NCBI GenBank assembly: GCA_946479475.1
Contig: CAMLGG010000115.1
Location: 1-15,585, forward strand
Reading direction: 5' to 3'
Length of the DNA: 15,585 nucleotides
Source: an uncultured Ideonella sp.
Lineage (GTDB): Bacteria > Pseudomonadota > Gammaproteobacteria > Burkholderiales > Burkholderiaceae
Shown here: piece by piece, positions 1-9,408 of the stretch
How positions within the stretch are numbered: position 1 is the stretch's first letter
How the letters are laid out: each line of letters opens with the position of its first letter
The notes under the pieces: generated by a model
Told to the model about the DNA's origin: nothing
The model's input: the letters and a program-made list of their open reading frames with translations, nothing else
Databases searched by the model: none
Position numbers and translations under genes: made by a program

Positions 1-3373
<3,373 letters not shown>

Positions 3374-3436
3374 GAAGAAGACAGGTGCAATGCAATGCGC
3401 CCCGCGGCGACTCGGTCGGCGTGGGGCGAAAGCCGG

Positions 3437-3464
3437 ATTCTAGAATTCAACGAATGATCGTCGA
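3437..3464 (-). promoter_or_regulatory. Candidate mfd promoter; palindromic -10 shared with ispD side
   Basis: The 80-104 bp between mfd and ispD contains the perfect palindrome ATTCTAGAAT (3437-3446), so TAGAAT (5 of 6 to the sigma-70 -10 TATAAT) can be read on both strands. For mfd, the minus-strand TAGAAT at 3442-3437 has TCGACG at 3464-3459 with a 16-bp spacer, matching 4 of 6 of the -35 consensus. For ispD, TAGAAT at 3441-3446 has no recognisable -35. This is a pattern match only. Confidence 0.35.
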
Positions 3465-3477
3465 CCCTCCAGGCACC

Positions 3478-4170
3478 ATGCCCCGCTGCTTTGCCCTGGT
3501 ACCTTGTGCCGGCGTCGGCCAGCGTGCCGGCACCGCCGGGCCGAAGCAGTACGAGCCTCTCGCCGGCCGCCCCATGGTGGCCCACACGCTCGACGCGTTG
3601 GCGGCGGTGGAGCGCATCGCCGCCACGCTCGTCGTGCTTTCGCCGGAGGATGGCCAGTTCGAAGCGCTGCTGCCCGGCTTCGCGGGCGAGCGTGCCTGGG
3701 TCGAACGCCGGGGGGGGAGCACGCGCGCCGAAACGGTCGCGAACGGCCTGGCGGCCTTGCGTGAGCGAGGCGCGCAGCCGCAGGACTGGGTGCTCGTGCA
3801 CGACGCGGCGCGCTGCCTCGTGAGGCCCGAGTGGGTCGACCGCCTCATCGACGAGTGCATGGAAGATGAAGTCGGCGGCCTGCTTGCGCTTCCCCTGGCC
3901 GACACGCTCAAGGCGCAAGGGCGGGACACTCGCGTGGCGGCCACCGTCGACCGGACCGGCAAGTGGGCCGCCCAGACGCCGCAGATGTTCCGAATCGGGC
4001 TCCTCGCCCCGGCACTGGCCCACGCGGGGCCGGGAGTCACCGACGAGTCGAGCGCGGTGGAGGCGCTGGGCCACGAGCCGAAGCTGGTCCGCGGCGACTG
4101 GGAGAACTTCAAGCTCACCTGGCCGGGCGACTTCGCGCTGGCCGAGCGGCTCCTGGCCAGCAAGGAATGA
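3478..4170 (+). CDS. ispD: 2-C-methyl-D-erythritol 4-phosphate cytidylyltransferase
   Basis: IspD transfers CMP from CTP to methylerythritol phosphate, the third step of the cytosolic MEP isoprenoid pathway. The 230-residue product has the nucleotide-binding N-terminus ([14 protein letters not shown] then GPKQY, residues 5-25), WVLVHDAAR, the [16 protein letters not shown] stretch and TDESSA, all typical of the family, and normal length. The start at 3478 is chosen because family homology begins immediately (MPRCFALVP). An in-frame ATG at 3454 would add 8 residues and cannot be excluded. Neither start has a strong ribosome-binding site. ispF starts one base after the stop, so the two are almost certainly co-transcribed. 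In some bacteria the two enzymes are fused; here they are separate. Confidence 0.96.
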   Translation: MPRCFALVPCAGVGQRAGTAGPKQYEPLAGRPMVAHTLDALAAVERIAATLVVLSPEDGQFEALLPGFAGERAWVERRGGSTRAETVANGLAALRERGAQPQDWVLVHDAARCLVRPEWVDRLIDECMEDEVGGLLALPLADTLKAQGRDTRVAATVDRTGKWAAQTPQMFRIGLLAPALAHAGPGVTDESSAVEALGHEPKLVRGDWENFKLTWPGDFALAERLLASKE

Positions 4171-4171
4171 C

Positions 4172-4675
4172 ATGAGCGATGTACCGACGAAACTGCCCCC
4201 GCTTCGCATCGGCGAGGGTTGGGATACCCACGCGCTGGTGGTTGGCCGGCCCCTGGTGCTCGGCGGCGTGACGATTCCCCACAGTCACGGTCTGCTGGGC
4301 CATTCCGACGCGGACGCGCTGCTGCACGCCATCACCGATGCGGTGCTGGGCGCCGCGGGCCTCGGCGACATCGGCCGCCACTTTCCCGACACGGCCGCGG
4401 AGTTCAAGGGGGCCGACTCGGCCGCGCTGCTGGCCGAGGCGATGCGCCGCGTCCGTGCGGCTGGCTGGGAACTGGTCAACGTCGACACCACCATCGTGGC
4501 GCAGGCGCCGAAGTTGGCGCCGCACGTTGCCGCCATGCAGGAGCGGATCGCCGCAGCCCTGGGCGTCGGTGCCGCCCAGGTCAACGTCAAGGCCAAGACG
4601 GCCGAGAAGATGGGGCCGGTGGGCGAGGGCCGGGCCATCGAGACCCGCGCCGTCTGCCTGCTGGTGCGCCCATGA
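4172..4675 (+). CDS. ispF: 2-C-methyl-D-erythritol 2,4-cyclodiphosphate synthase
   Basis: IspF cyclises CDP-methylerythritol 2-phosphate to methylerythritol cyclodiphosphate with release of CMP, the fifth MEP-pathway step, as a zinc-dependent homotrimer. The 167-residue product carries the metal ligands in RIGEGWDTH (Asp18, His20) and GLLGHSDAD (His44). It also has the GDIGRHFPD and FKGADS motifs and the C-terminal [17 protein letters not shown] segment. Length is normal. The ATG lies one base after the ispD stop, and the AAGGAA at the end of ispD serves as its ribosome-binding site, which supports translational coupling. Upstream in-frame sequence inside ispD is not part of this protein. Confidence 0.97.
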   Translation: MSDVPTKLPPLRIGEGWDTHALVVGRPLVLGGVTIPHSHGLLGHSDADALLHAITDAVLGAAGLGDIGRHFPDTAAEFKGADSAALLAEAMRRVRAAGWELVNVDTTIVAQAPKLAPHVAAMQERIAAALGVGAAQVNVKAKTAEKMGPVGEGRAIETRAVCLLVRP

Positions 4676-4703
4676 CCCGCCGCGCAAAGTAGTGCACGGC
4701 GGG
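4676..4703 (+). terminator. Weak hairpin directly after ispF
   Basis: CCCGCCG (4676-4682) and CGGCGGG (4697-4703) form a 7-bp inverted repeat around a 14-nt loop immediately after the ispF stop. No T-run follows, so it is at best a weak or Rho-assisted end of the ispDF transcript. The remaining bases up to 4813 show no convincing promoter. Confidence 0.25.
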
Positions 4704-4813
4704 CGCGAAAAGCGTCCCAGGTTTTCCCGCGGAGCATCCGTTCAGTTTGGCCGCCAGGTGCGGCGCACGCATACCATCGGCGCCTTGCGAAGAACTGCAT
4801 GAGGGAGTGGGGA

Positions 4814-5404
4814 ATGGACGAGGGACGCCGTCGCGTTTCGGTGGCGCTGGCCGCCGGTGTCTTGACCAGCGGTGCGCGCGCCGCCAGCGTGAACCGCTTC
4901 GACGCCACGGCGCAGGTGGCCGGCAGCGCCTTGACGCTCAACGGCAGCGGCACGCGCTACCGCCTGATGTTCAAGGTGTACGACATGGCGCTGTACCTGA
5001 CGGCCAAGGCCGCCAACGCAGCCGCCGCGATCGACATGCCGGGCCCCAAGCGGCTGGCCTTCATCGCGTTGCGGGACATCCCCGGCACCGATCTCGGCCT
5101 GGCGTTCATCAAGGGCCTGCAGGCGAACAACGGCGCCGATGCGGTCCAGCGGCACACGCCTTCGTCGACCCGCCTGATCGAGATCTTCTCCGGCAAATCC
5201 AAGCTGGCCTCGGGCGATGGCTTCGCCATGGACTACCTGCCCGGCAAGGGCACGCAGTTCTACATCCAGGGCCAGGCGCAGGGGGCGCCGGTGGGCGATG
5301 CCGAGTTCTTCGGCATGGTGCTGCGCATCTGGCTCGGGCCCCAGCCAGTGGATGCGCAACTGCGCGATGCCCTGCTGGGCACCGAGCCGCGCAGCAGCTA
5401 CTGA
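4814..5404 (+). CDS. Chalcone-isomerase-like exported protein
   Basis: The 196-residue product begins with MDEGRRR followed by a hydrophobic run (VSVALAAGVL) and an AxA-type end (GARAAS), consistent with a signal peptide. The mature part (GSGTRYRLMFKVYDMALYL, IPGTDLGLAFIKGL, FFGMVLRIWLGP, DALLG) matches the bacterial chalcone-isomerase-like family found in many Burkholderiales. That family shares the fold of plant chalcone isomerase but has no established reaction, so no enzyme activity is claimed. The start at 4814 is preferred over the in-frame ATG at 4799 because AGGGAG lies 6 nt upstream. The gene is convergent with the sensor kinase gene, with only 14 bp between the stops. It may be expressed separately from ispDF. 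Confidence 0.85.
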   Translation: MDEGRRRVSVALAAGVLTSGARAASVNRFDATAQVAGSALTLNGSGTRYRLMFKVYDMALYLTAKAANAAAAIDMPGPKRLAFIALRDIPGTDLGLAFIKGLQANNGADAVQRHTPSSTRLIEIFSGKSKLASGDGFAMDYLPGKGTQFYIQGQAQGAPVGDAEFFGMVLRIWLGPQPVDAQLRDALLGTEPRSSY

Positions 5405-5418
5405 CCAGCCCGACGGGC

Positions 5419-6750
5419 TCAGGCCCGCTTCAGCCGGATGTGGGCCACCAGGCCGCCATCCTTGGCGTTGGCGAGTTCCAGGTTGCCGTCCATGCGTTGC
5501 AGCGACTTCTTGACGATTGCCAGGCCCAGGCCGGCACCGGTGGCCGCCGTGCGCGCCGCATCGCCGCGGAAGAAGGGCGTGGTGAGGTGCTCCAGCTTCT
5601 CCGGCGCGACGCCCGGGCCGTAGTCGCGCACCGTGATGATCACCGACTCGCTGGTCTGCACGTGGGTCACCTTCACCTTGGTGATGCCGGTGTCGATGCT
5701 GCGGCCGTAGCGGCGGGCGTTCTCGAACAGGTTGGCGAAGACCCGGCCGAGCTCGGTGTCGTCGCCCTTGACCACCAGGCCCGGCGTGAGCTTGAGCGAG
5801 ATGCGGATCTGCGAGGTGTCGCGGAAGGCCGCGGCCTCGCGGACGATGACCTGCGTCAGGTCGACCGGGCCGGTGCGCGTTTCGTCGGGCCGCGCGTAGT
5901 CCATGAACTTGTCGATGATGGCGTCGAGCTGGTCGATGTCGGCTGCCATGTTGCGGCGTGCCTCGTCGTCGGCCACGCTGATCTCGGCCTCCAGTCGCAG
6001 CCGGGCCAGCGGCGTGCGCAGGTCGTGGCTGATGCCGGCCAGCATCACGGCCCGCTGCTCCTCCACCTTGGCAAGCTCCCGCGCCATGCGGTTGAAGCCG
6101 ATATTGACCGCCCGGATCTCGCTGGTCAGCGTCGACTCGTCGAGCCGCGAATCGAACTCGCCTTCACGGATGCGGCTGGCCGCGAAGCTCAGGTCCTGCA
6201 GCGGCCGGTTGATGGCGCGGGCGATGGCGACCGAGCCGATGATGGTGGCGCTCAAGGCGATGGCGACCCAGACGAACCAGGTGCCCGGTGTCAGCGGCTG
6301 CAGCCGGGTCGCGTCCGTCTGCATCCAGTACGGATCGCGCTCGATGTTGAAGCCGACCCAGAGGGCCGGCACGCCGTTGACCGTCCTCGCGACGAGCGTG
6401 CCCTCGCCGAGCCGGTTGCGCAGCTCGTTGGCGACGACGCGGGTGAAGCGATCCGTCTCGAAGGGCTCCCAGCGGTCGCCCGGCTCGCGGGGCGCGAGCT
6501 TCACCGCCTCCTGCTCGCTCATGGTCTTGACCACGGCGATGCGGTTGATGCCATCCGAGAAGCGCAGCGCCGCGCGGGAAAGGTTCACCAGGCTCGCCAC
6601 CTGCTGGGCAGCGAGCACGGCACGCGGCTCGAACTCGAGCTGGCGCAGCGTCTGCACCCAGGCGAAAACGCCTCCCACGAGCAGGATGCCGAGCAGGAAG
6701 AAGGTGCGCCAGAAGAGGTTCAGCGCGAAGGGCGGGCGGGAGAAGGCCAT
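5419..6750 (-). CDS. envZ: Sensor histidine kinase, EnvZ-type
   Basis: This is the inner-membrane sensor of a two-component system; it autophosphorylates on His and passes phosphate to the regulator encoded just upstream. The 443-residue product has a transmembrane segment near residues 12-32, a periplasmic domain to about 157, a second transmembrane segment near 158-179 and a HAMP region. The H-box is GISHDLRTPLARLRLE (His242). The N-box is FANLFENARRYG (Asn344). The ATP lid motifs are VRDYGPGV (376-380), TTPFFRGD and GAGLGLAIV (405-413). All catalytic motifs are intact. It starts 17 bp after the regulator stop, so the pair is one operon; no strong Shine-Dalgarno is visible. The EnvZ assignment rests on the OmpR-like partner and the DLRTPLARLRLE box; the signal sensed is unknown. 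Confidence 0.9.
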   Translation of the reverse strand: MAFSRPPFALNLFWRTFFLLGILLVGGVFAWVQTLRQLEFEPRAVLAAQQVASLVNLSRAALRFSDGINRIAVVKTMSEQEAVKLAPREPGDRWEPFETDRFTRVVANELRNRLGEGTLVARTVNGVPALWVGFNIERDPYWMQTDATRLQPLTPGTWFVWVAIALSATIIGSVAIARAINRPLQDLSFAASRIREGEFDSRLDESTLTSEIRAVNIGFNRMARELAKVEEQRAVMLAGISHDLRTPLARLRLEAEISVADDEARRNMAADIDQLDAIIDKFMDYARPDETRTGPVDLTQVIVREAAAFRDTSQIRISLKLTPGLVVKGDDTELGRVFANLFENARRYGRSIDTGITKVKVTHVQTSESVIITVRDYGPGVAPEKLEHLTTPFFRGDAARTAATGAGLGLAIVKKSLQRMDGNLELANAKDGGLVAHIRLKRA

Positions 6751-6767
6751 CTAGCCGATGGCCCGGA

Positions 6768-7502
6768 TCAGGGAGCGTCGCCGGGCACGAAGACGTAGCC
6801 CACGCCCCAGACCGTCTGGATGTAGCGCGGGTTGGAGGGATCGGGCTCCAGCATCTTGCGCAGGCGCGAGATCTGGACGTCCAGGCTTCGGTCGAAGGGC
6901 TCGAACTCTCGGCCGCGGGCCAGCTGCGCGAGCTTGTCGCGCGAGAGCGGCTGCCGCGGATGGCGCACCAGCGCCTTCAGCATGGAGAACTCGCCGGTCG
7001 TCAGCGTGATCTGCTCGCCGTCCTTGGTCAGGCGACGCAGGGAGAGATCGAATTCGAAGGGGCCGAAGGTGACGACCTGCGGATCCTTGGCCGGGGCGCC
7101 GGGCGCCTCTTGCGCCGGGCGGCGGCGCAGCACGGCATGGATTCGGGCCAGCAGCTCGCGGGGGTTGAAGGGCTTGGGCAGGTAGTCGTCCGCGCCGACC
7201 TCCAGGCCGACGATGCGGTCCACGTCCTCCACCTTGGCGGTGAGCATGATGATCGGCGTGGCATCGTTAGCTGCGCGAAGGCGGCGGCAGATGGACAGGC
7301 CGTCTTCGCCCGGCAGCATCAGGTCCAGCACGATGAGGTCTATGGTTTCTCGCGTCTGCAGGCGGTTCAGCGCTTTCGCGTCCTCGGCCAGCAGCACCTC
7401 GAACCCCTCCTGGGTGAGGTAGCGCCGCAGCAGGTCTCGGATCCGGGCATCGTCGTCCACGACGACGATGCGGTCCGGGCGGGCGTTGGCGGTGGTGCTC
7501 AT
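6768..7502 (-). CDS. ompR: OmpR-family response regulator
   Basis: This is a cytoplasmic DNA-binding regulator activated by phosphorylation from the adjacent kinase. The 244-residue product has a receiver domain with the acidic pocket VVDDD, phospho-acceptor Asp60 (LIVLDLMLPGEDG), a conserved Thr in MLTAK and Lys110 (YLPKPF). A linker follows, then a winged-helix domain ending in RYIQTVWGVGYVF, typical of OmpR. The ATG at 7502 is chosen because AAGGAG lies 6 nt upstream (7514-7509); a further 12 in-frame residues upstream begin with TTG and lack support. The gene precedes the kinase. The 14-bp inverted repeat upstream may be an autoregulatory site, which is inference. Confidence 0.93.
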   Translation of the reverse strand: MSTTANARPDRIVVVDDDARIRDLLRRYLTQEGFEVLLAEDAKALNRLQTRETIDLIVLDLMLPGEDGLSICRRLRAANDATPIIMLTAKVEDVDRIVGLEVGADDYLPKPFNPRELLARIHAVLRRRPAQEAPGAPAKDPQVVTFGPFEFDLSLRRLTKDGEQITLTTGEFSMLKALVRHPRQPLSRDKLAQLARGREFEPFDRSLDVQISRLRKMLEPDPSNPRYIQTVWGVGYVFVPGDAP

Positions 7503-7508
7503 GTGGAT

Positions 7509-7514
7509 CTCCTT
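7509..7514 (-). promoter_or_regulatory. Ribosome-binding site fixing the ompR start
   Basis: AAGGAG on the minus strand lies 6 nt before the ATG at 7502. It decides for this start over the upstream TTG at 7538. Confidence 0.8.
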
Positions 7515-7538
7515 GTTGGCGCTGCGAGCAGCGGCCAA

Positions 7539-7606
7539 ATTTGTAACAGAGGCATTGTGCAGGCCGAAAAAGGTCGATCCCGTAGGACTGACCCTCTGTT
7601 ACAAAT
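7539..7606. repeat. 14-bp perfect inverted repeat upstream of ompR (candidate regulator sites)
   Basis: ATTTGTAACAGAGG (7539-7552) recurs as its exact reverse complement at 7593-7606, with 40 bp between. Each arm contains TGTAACA/TGTTACA, with centres 55 bp apart. The GTAACA core resembles half-sites known for OmpR-type regulators. The placement, 37 bp upstream of the ompR start and beyond the terminator of the upstream gene, fits autoregulation. The arms have no T-run and the loop is long, so a terminator is unlikely. Confidence 0.55.
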
Positions 7607-7633
7607 GTTGCGCCGCCTCGGATTCAGACGCCA

Positions 7634-7655
7634 AAAGGGCCCCAAGAGGCCCTTT
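7634..7655 (-). terminator. Rho-independent terminator of the 3-hydroxybutyrate dehydrogenase gene
   Basis: AAAGGGCC (7634-7641) and GGCCCTTT (7648-7655) form an 8-bp perfect stem around a 6-nt loop. Read on the minus strand it ends in CCCTTTT, 39 bp past the bdhA stop. It separates bdhA from the ompR promoter region. Confidence 0.75.
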
Positions 7656-7693
7656 CCAGGAGTCATTTATCGACGATTCACTGGGCGCGCCGA

Positions 7694-8473
7694 CTATTGC
7701 GCGAGCCAACCACCGTCGACGTTGATGGCCGCGCCGCGCAGGTTCGCAGCGGCCGGCGAGCAGAGGAACACCGTAAGGCCGGCGAGTTCTTCGGGCGTGG
7801 TGAACTGCAGCGAAGGCTGCTTCTCCGCGAGCAGCTGGCGCTTCGCCTCCTCGTTGGTGATGCCGGCCTGGGCGGCACGGGCGTCGACCTGCTTCTGCAC
7901 CAGCGGCGTCAGCACCCAGCCGGGGCAGATGGCGTTGACGGTGACCGGCGTGGTCGCCGTCTCGAGCGCCACCGTCTTGGTCAGGCCGATGATGCCGTGC
8001 TTGGCCGCGACGTAGGCCGACTTTTGCGCCGACGCGACCAGGCCGTGCACCGAGGCGACGTTGATGATGCGGCCGTAGCCGCGCATCTTCATGCCAGGCA
8101 AGGCGACGCGGATCGAGTGGAAGGCGGAGCTCAGGTTGATGGCGATGATCGCGTCCCAGCGGTCGACCGGGAACTCCTCCACCGGCGCCACGTGCTGGAT
8201 GCCGGCGTTGTTGACCAGGATGTCGAGCGCGCCGAACTGTTCTTCGCAGGCCTTGACCATGGCCTCGATCTCGGCGGGCTTGCTCATGTCGGCCCCGTGG
8301 TAGCCGACCCTGGCGCCGGCGGCGGCGAACTTGGCGACCTCGGCCTTGGCAGCGTCCACGTCGCCGAATCCGTTGAGCATCACGTTCGCGCCCTGGGCCG
8401 CCAGCGCCTGGGCGATGCCGAGGCCTATGCCGCTGGTGGATCCGGTGACGAGCGCGGTCTTTGCGTTGAGCAT
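7694..8473 (-). CDS. bdhA: D-3-hydroxybutyrate dehydrogenase (SDR family)
   Basis: The enzyme interconverts D-3-hydroxybutyrate and acetoacetate with NAD, the step that feeds monomers from poly-3-hydroxybutyrate into central metabolism. The 259-residue product is a classical short-chain dehydrogenase: cofactor motif TGSTSGIG (residues 10-17), NNAG (88-91) and the catalytic set Asn113, Ser141, Tyr154, Lys158. The subfamily call rests on stretches typical of bacterial 3-hydroxybutyrate dehydrogenases: NNAGIQHVAPVEEFP, GWVLTPLVQKQ, EKQPSLQF and the INVDGGW end. GGAGA lies 7 nt before the ATG. The gene is divergent from the hydrolase at 8533 across 59 bp and is followed by its own terminator, so it is probably monocistronic. 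Confidence 0.92.
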   Translation of the reverse strand: MLNAKTALVTGSTSGIGLGIAQALAAQGANVMLNGFGDVDAAKAEVAKFAAAGARVGYHGADMSKPAEIEAMVKACEEQFGALDILVNNAGIQHVAPVEEFPVDRWDAIIAINLSSAFHSIRVALPGMKMRGYGRIINVASVHGLVASAQKSAYVAAKHGIIGLTKTVALETATTPVTVNAICPGWVLTPLVQKQVDARAAQAGITNEEAKRQLLAEKQPSLQFTTPEELAGLTVFLCSPAAANLRGAAINVDGGWLAQ

Positions 8474-8504
8474 GTCGATTCTCCGAAGGGGGTTGCTACA
8501 GTCG

Positions 8505-8510
8505 ATTATC
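8505..8510 (-). promoter_or_regulatory. Candidate -10 box for bdhA
   Basis: GATAAT on the minus strand (8510-8505) matches 5 of 6 of the -10 consensus and would give a leader of about 25 nt containing the GGAGA site. No good -35 is visible. The 59-bp divergent region must also hold the promoter of the hydrolase-relA pair, for which I see no clear box. Confidence 0.3.
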
Positions 8511-8532
8511 TGGATGGAGAGCTTGCTGGAAG

Positions 8533-9408
8533 ATGAATGCCACGCCTTTTCCCCGCTTCGGCAGCGTGCAATGCCTGGACTCGCGTGGCCTGCACCGCAT
8601 GTCGTATACGGAATGGGGCGATGCGGCCAACCCGAAGGTTCTGGTGTGTGCCCATGGCCTTGCGCGCCAGGGGCGTGACTTCGACACGCTGGCGCGCGCC
8701 ATGGCGGCGGAGTACCGGGTGGTCTGTCCGGACGTGGTGGGCCGTGGCCGTTCCGACTGGCTGGCCGACCCCATGGGCTACGGCATCCCGCAGTACGTGG
8801 GCGACATGGTGACGCTGCTCGCGCGGCTCGATGCGCAGGAGGTGCACTGGGTCGGCACGTCCATGGGCGGGCTGATCGGCCTCACGCTGGCGGGCATGAA
8901 GGATTCGCCGATCGGCCGGCTCGTCCTGAACGACGTCGGCCCGAAGATCGAGTTCGAGGCGCTGGTGCGAATCGGCCAGTACCTCGGCGTGCCTGCGCAC
9001 TGGGCCACGCTGGAAGAGGCGGCCGACGCACTGTGGGCGATCTCGCAGAGCTTCGGCCCGCACACGCGCGAGCAATGGCTGGCCCTGAGCGAGCCGCAGC
9101 TCAAGCCCGATGGTGAAGGCTTCAGGCCTCACTACGATCCGGCGATCGCGTTGCCCTTTCGGGCGGTGACTGCGCAGGTTGCGGCGGCCGGCGAGGCCAT
9201 CGCCTGGCAGACCTACGACCAGATCCGCTGCCCCACCTTGCTGATGCGCGGTGCGCAATCCGACCTGCTCAGCCGCGAGACCGCGGCCCAGATGGCCCGG
9301 CGCGGCCCGCACGCATTGGTGCATGAGTTCGCCGGCGTGGGCCACGCCCCGATGATGGTTCAACCGGATCAGGTGCAGGTCGTGCGGCAGTTCCTGCTCG
9401 GCCCATGA
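8533..9408 (+). CDS. Alpha/beta hydrolase, co-transcribed with relA
   Basis: The 291-residue product is an alpha/beta-fold hydrolase without a signal peptide, so probably cytosolic. The oxyanion-hole HG lies at 41-42. The nucleophile elbow GTSMGG has Ser110. The acid is probably Asp244 (RGAQSDLL) and the base His271 (GVGHAP). The triad is complete, so an active esterase-like enzyme is likely, but the substrate cannot be read from sequence. Its stop overlaps the relA start (ATGA, 9405-9408), indicating translational coupling. It is divergent from a 3-hydroxybutyrate dehydrogenase, and intracellular 3-hydroxybutyrate-oligomer hydrolases of similar size and fold exist in related bacteria. That role is possible but unproven. 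Confidence 0.88.
   Translation: MNATPFPRFGSVQCLDSRGLHRMSYTEWGDAANPKVLVCAHGLARQGRDFDTLARAMAAEYRVVCPDVVGRGRSDWLADPMGYGIPQYVGDMVTLLARLDAQEVHWVGTSMGGLIGLTLAGMKDSPIGRLVLNDVGPKIEFEALVRIGQYLGVPAHWATLEEAADALWAISQSFGPHTREQWLALSEPQLKPDGEGFRPHYDPAIALPFRAVTAQVAAAGEAIAWQTYDQIRCPTLLMRGAQSDLLSRETAAQMARRGPHALVHEFAGVGHAPMMVQPDQVQVVRQFLLGP

Noticed and set aside
3866..4171. In-frame upstream extension of ispF
   Set aside because: It lies within ispD in another frame. IspF homology starts just after the ATG at 4172.
5407..5419. AGCCC-gac-GGGCT hairpin between the convergent stops
   Set aside because: A 5-bp stem without a T-run is too weak to call a terminator.
4747..6798. 683-codon plus-strand frame across the chalcone-isomerase-like and kinase genes
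   Set aside because: It overlaps two well-supported genes in the wrong frame or strand and has no domain signal.
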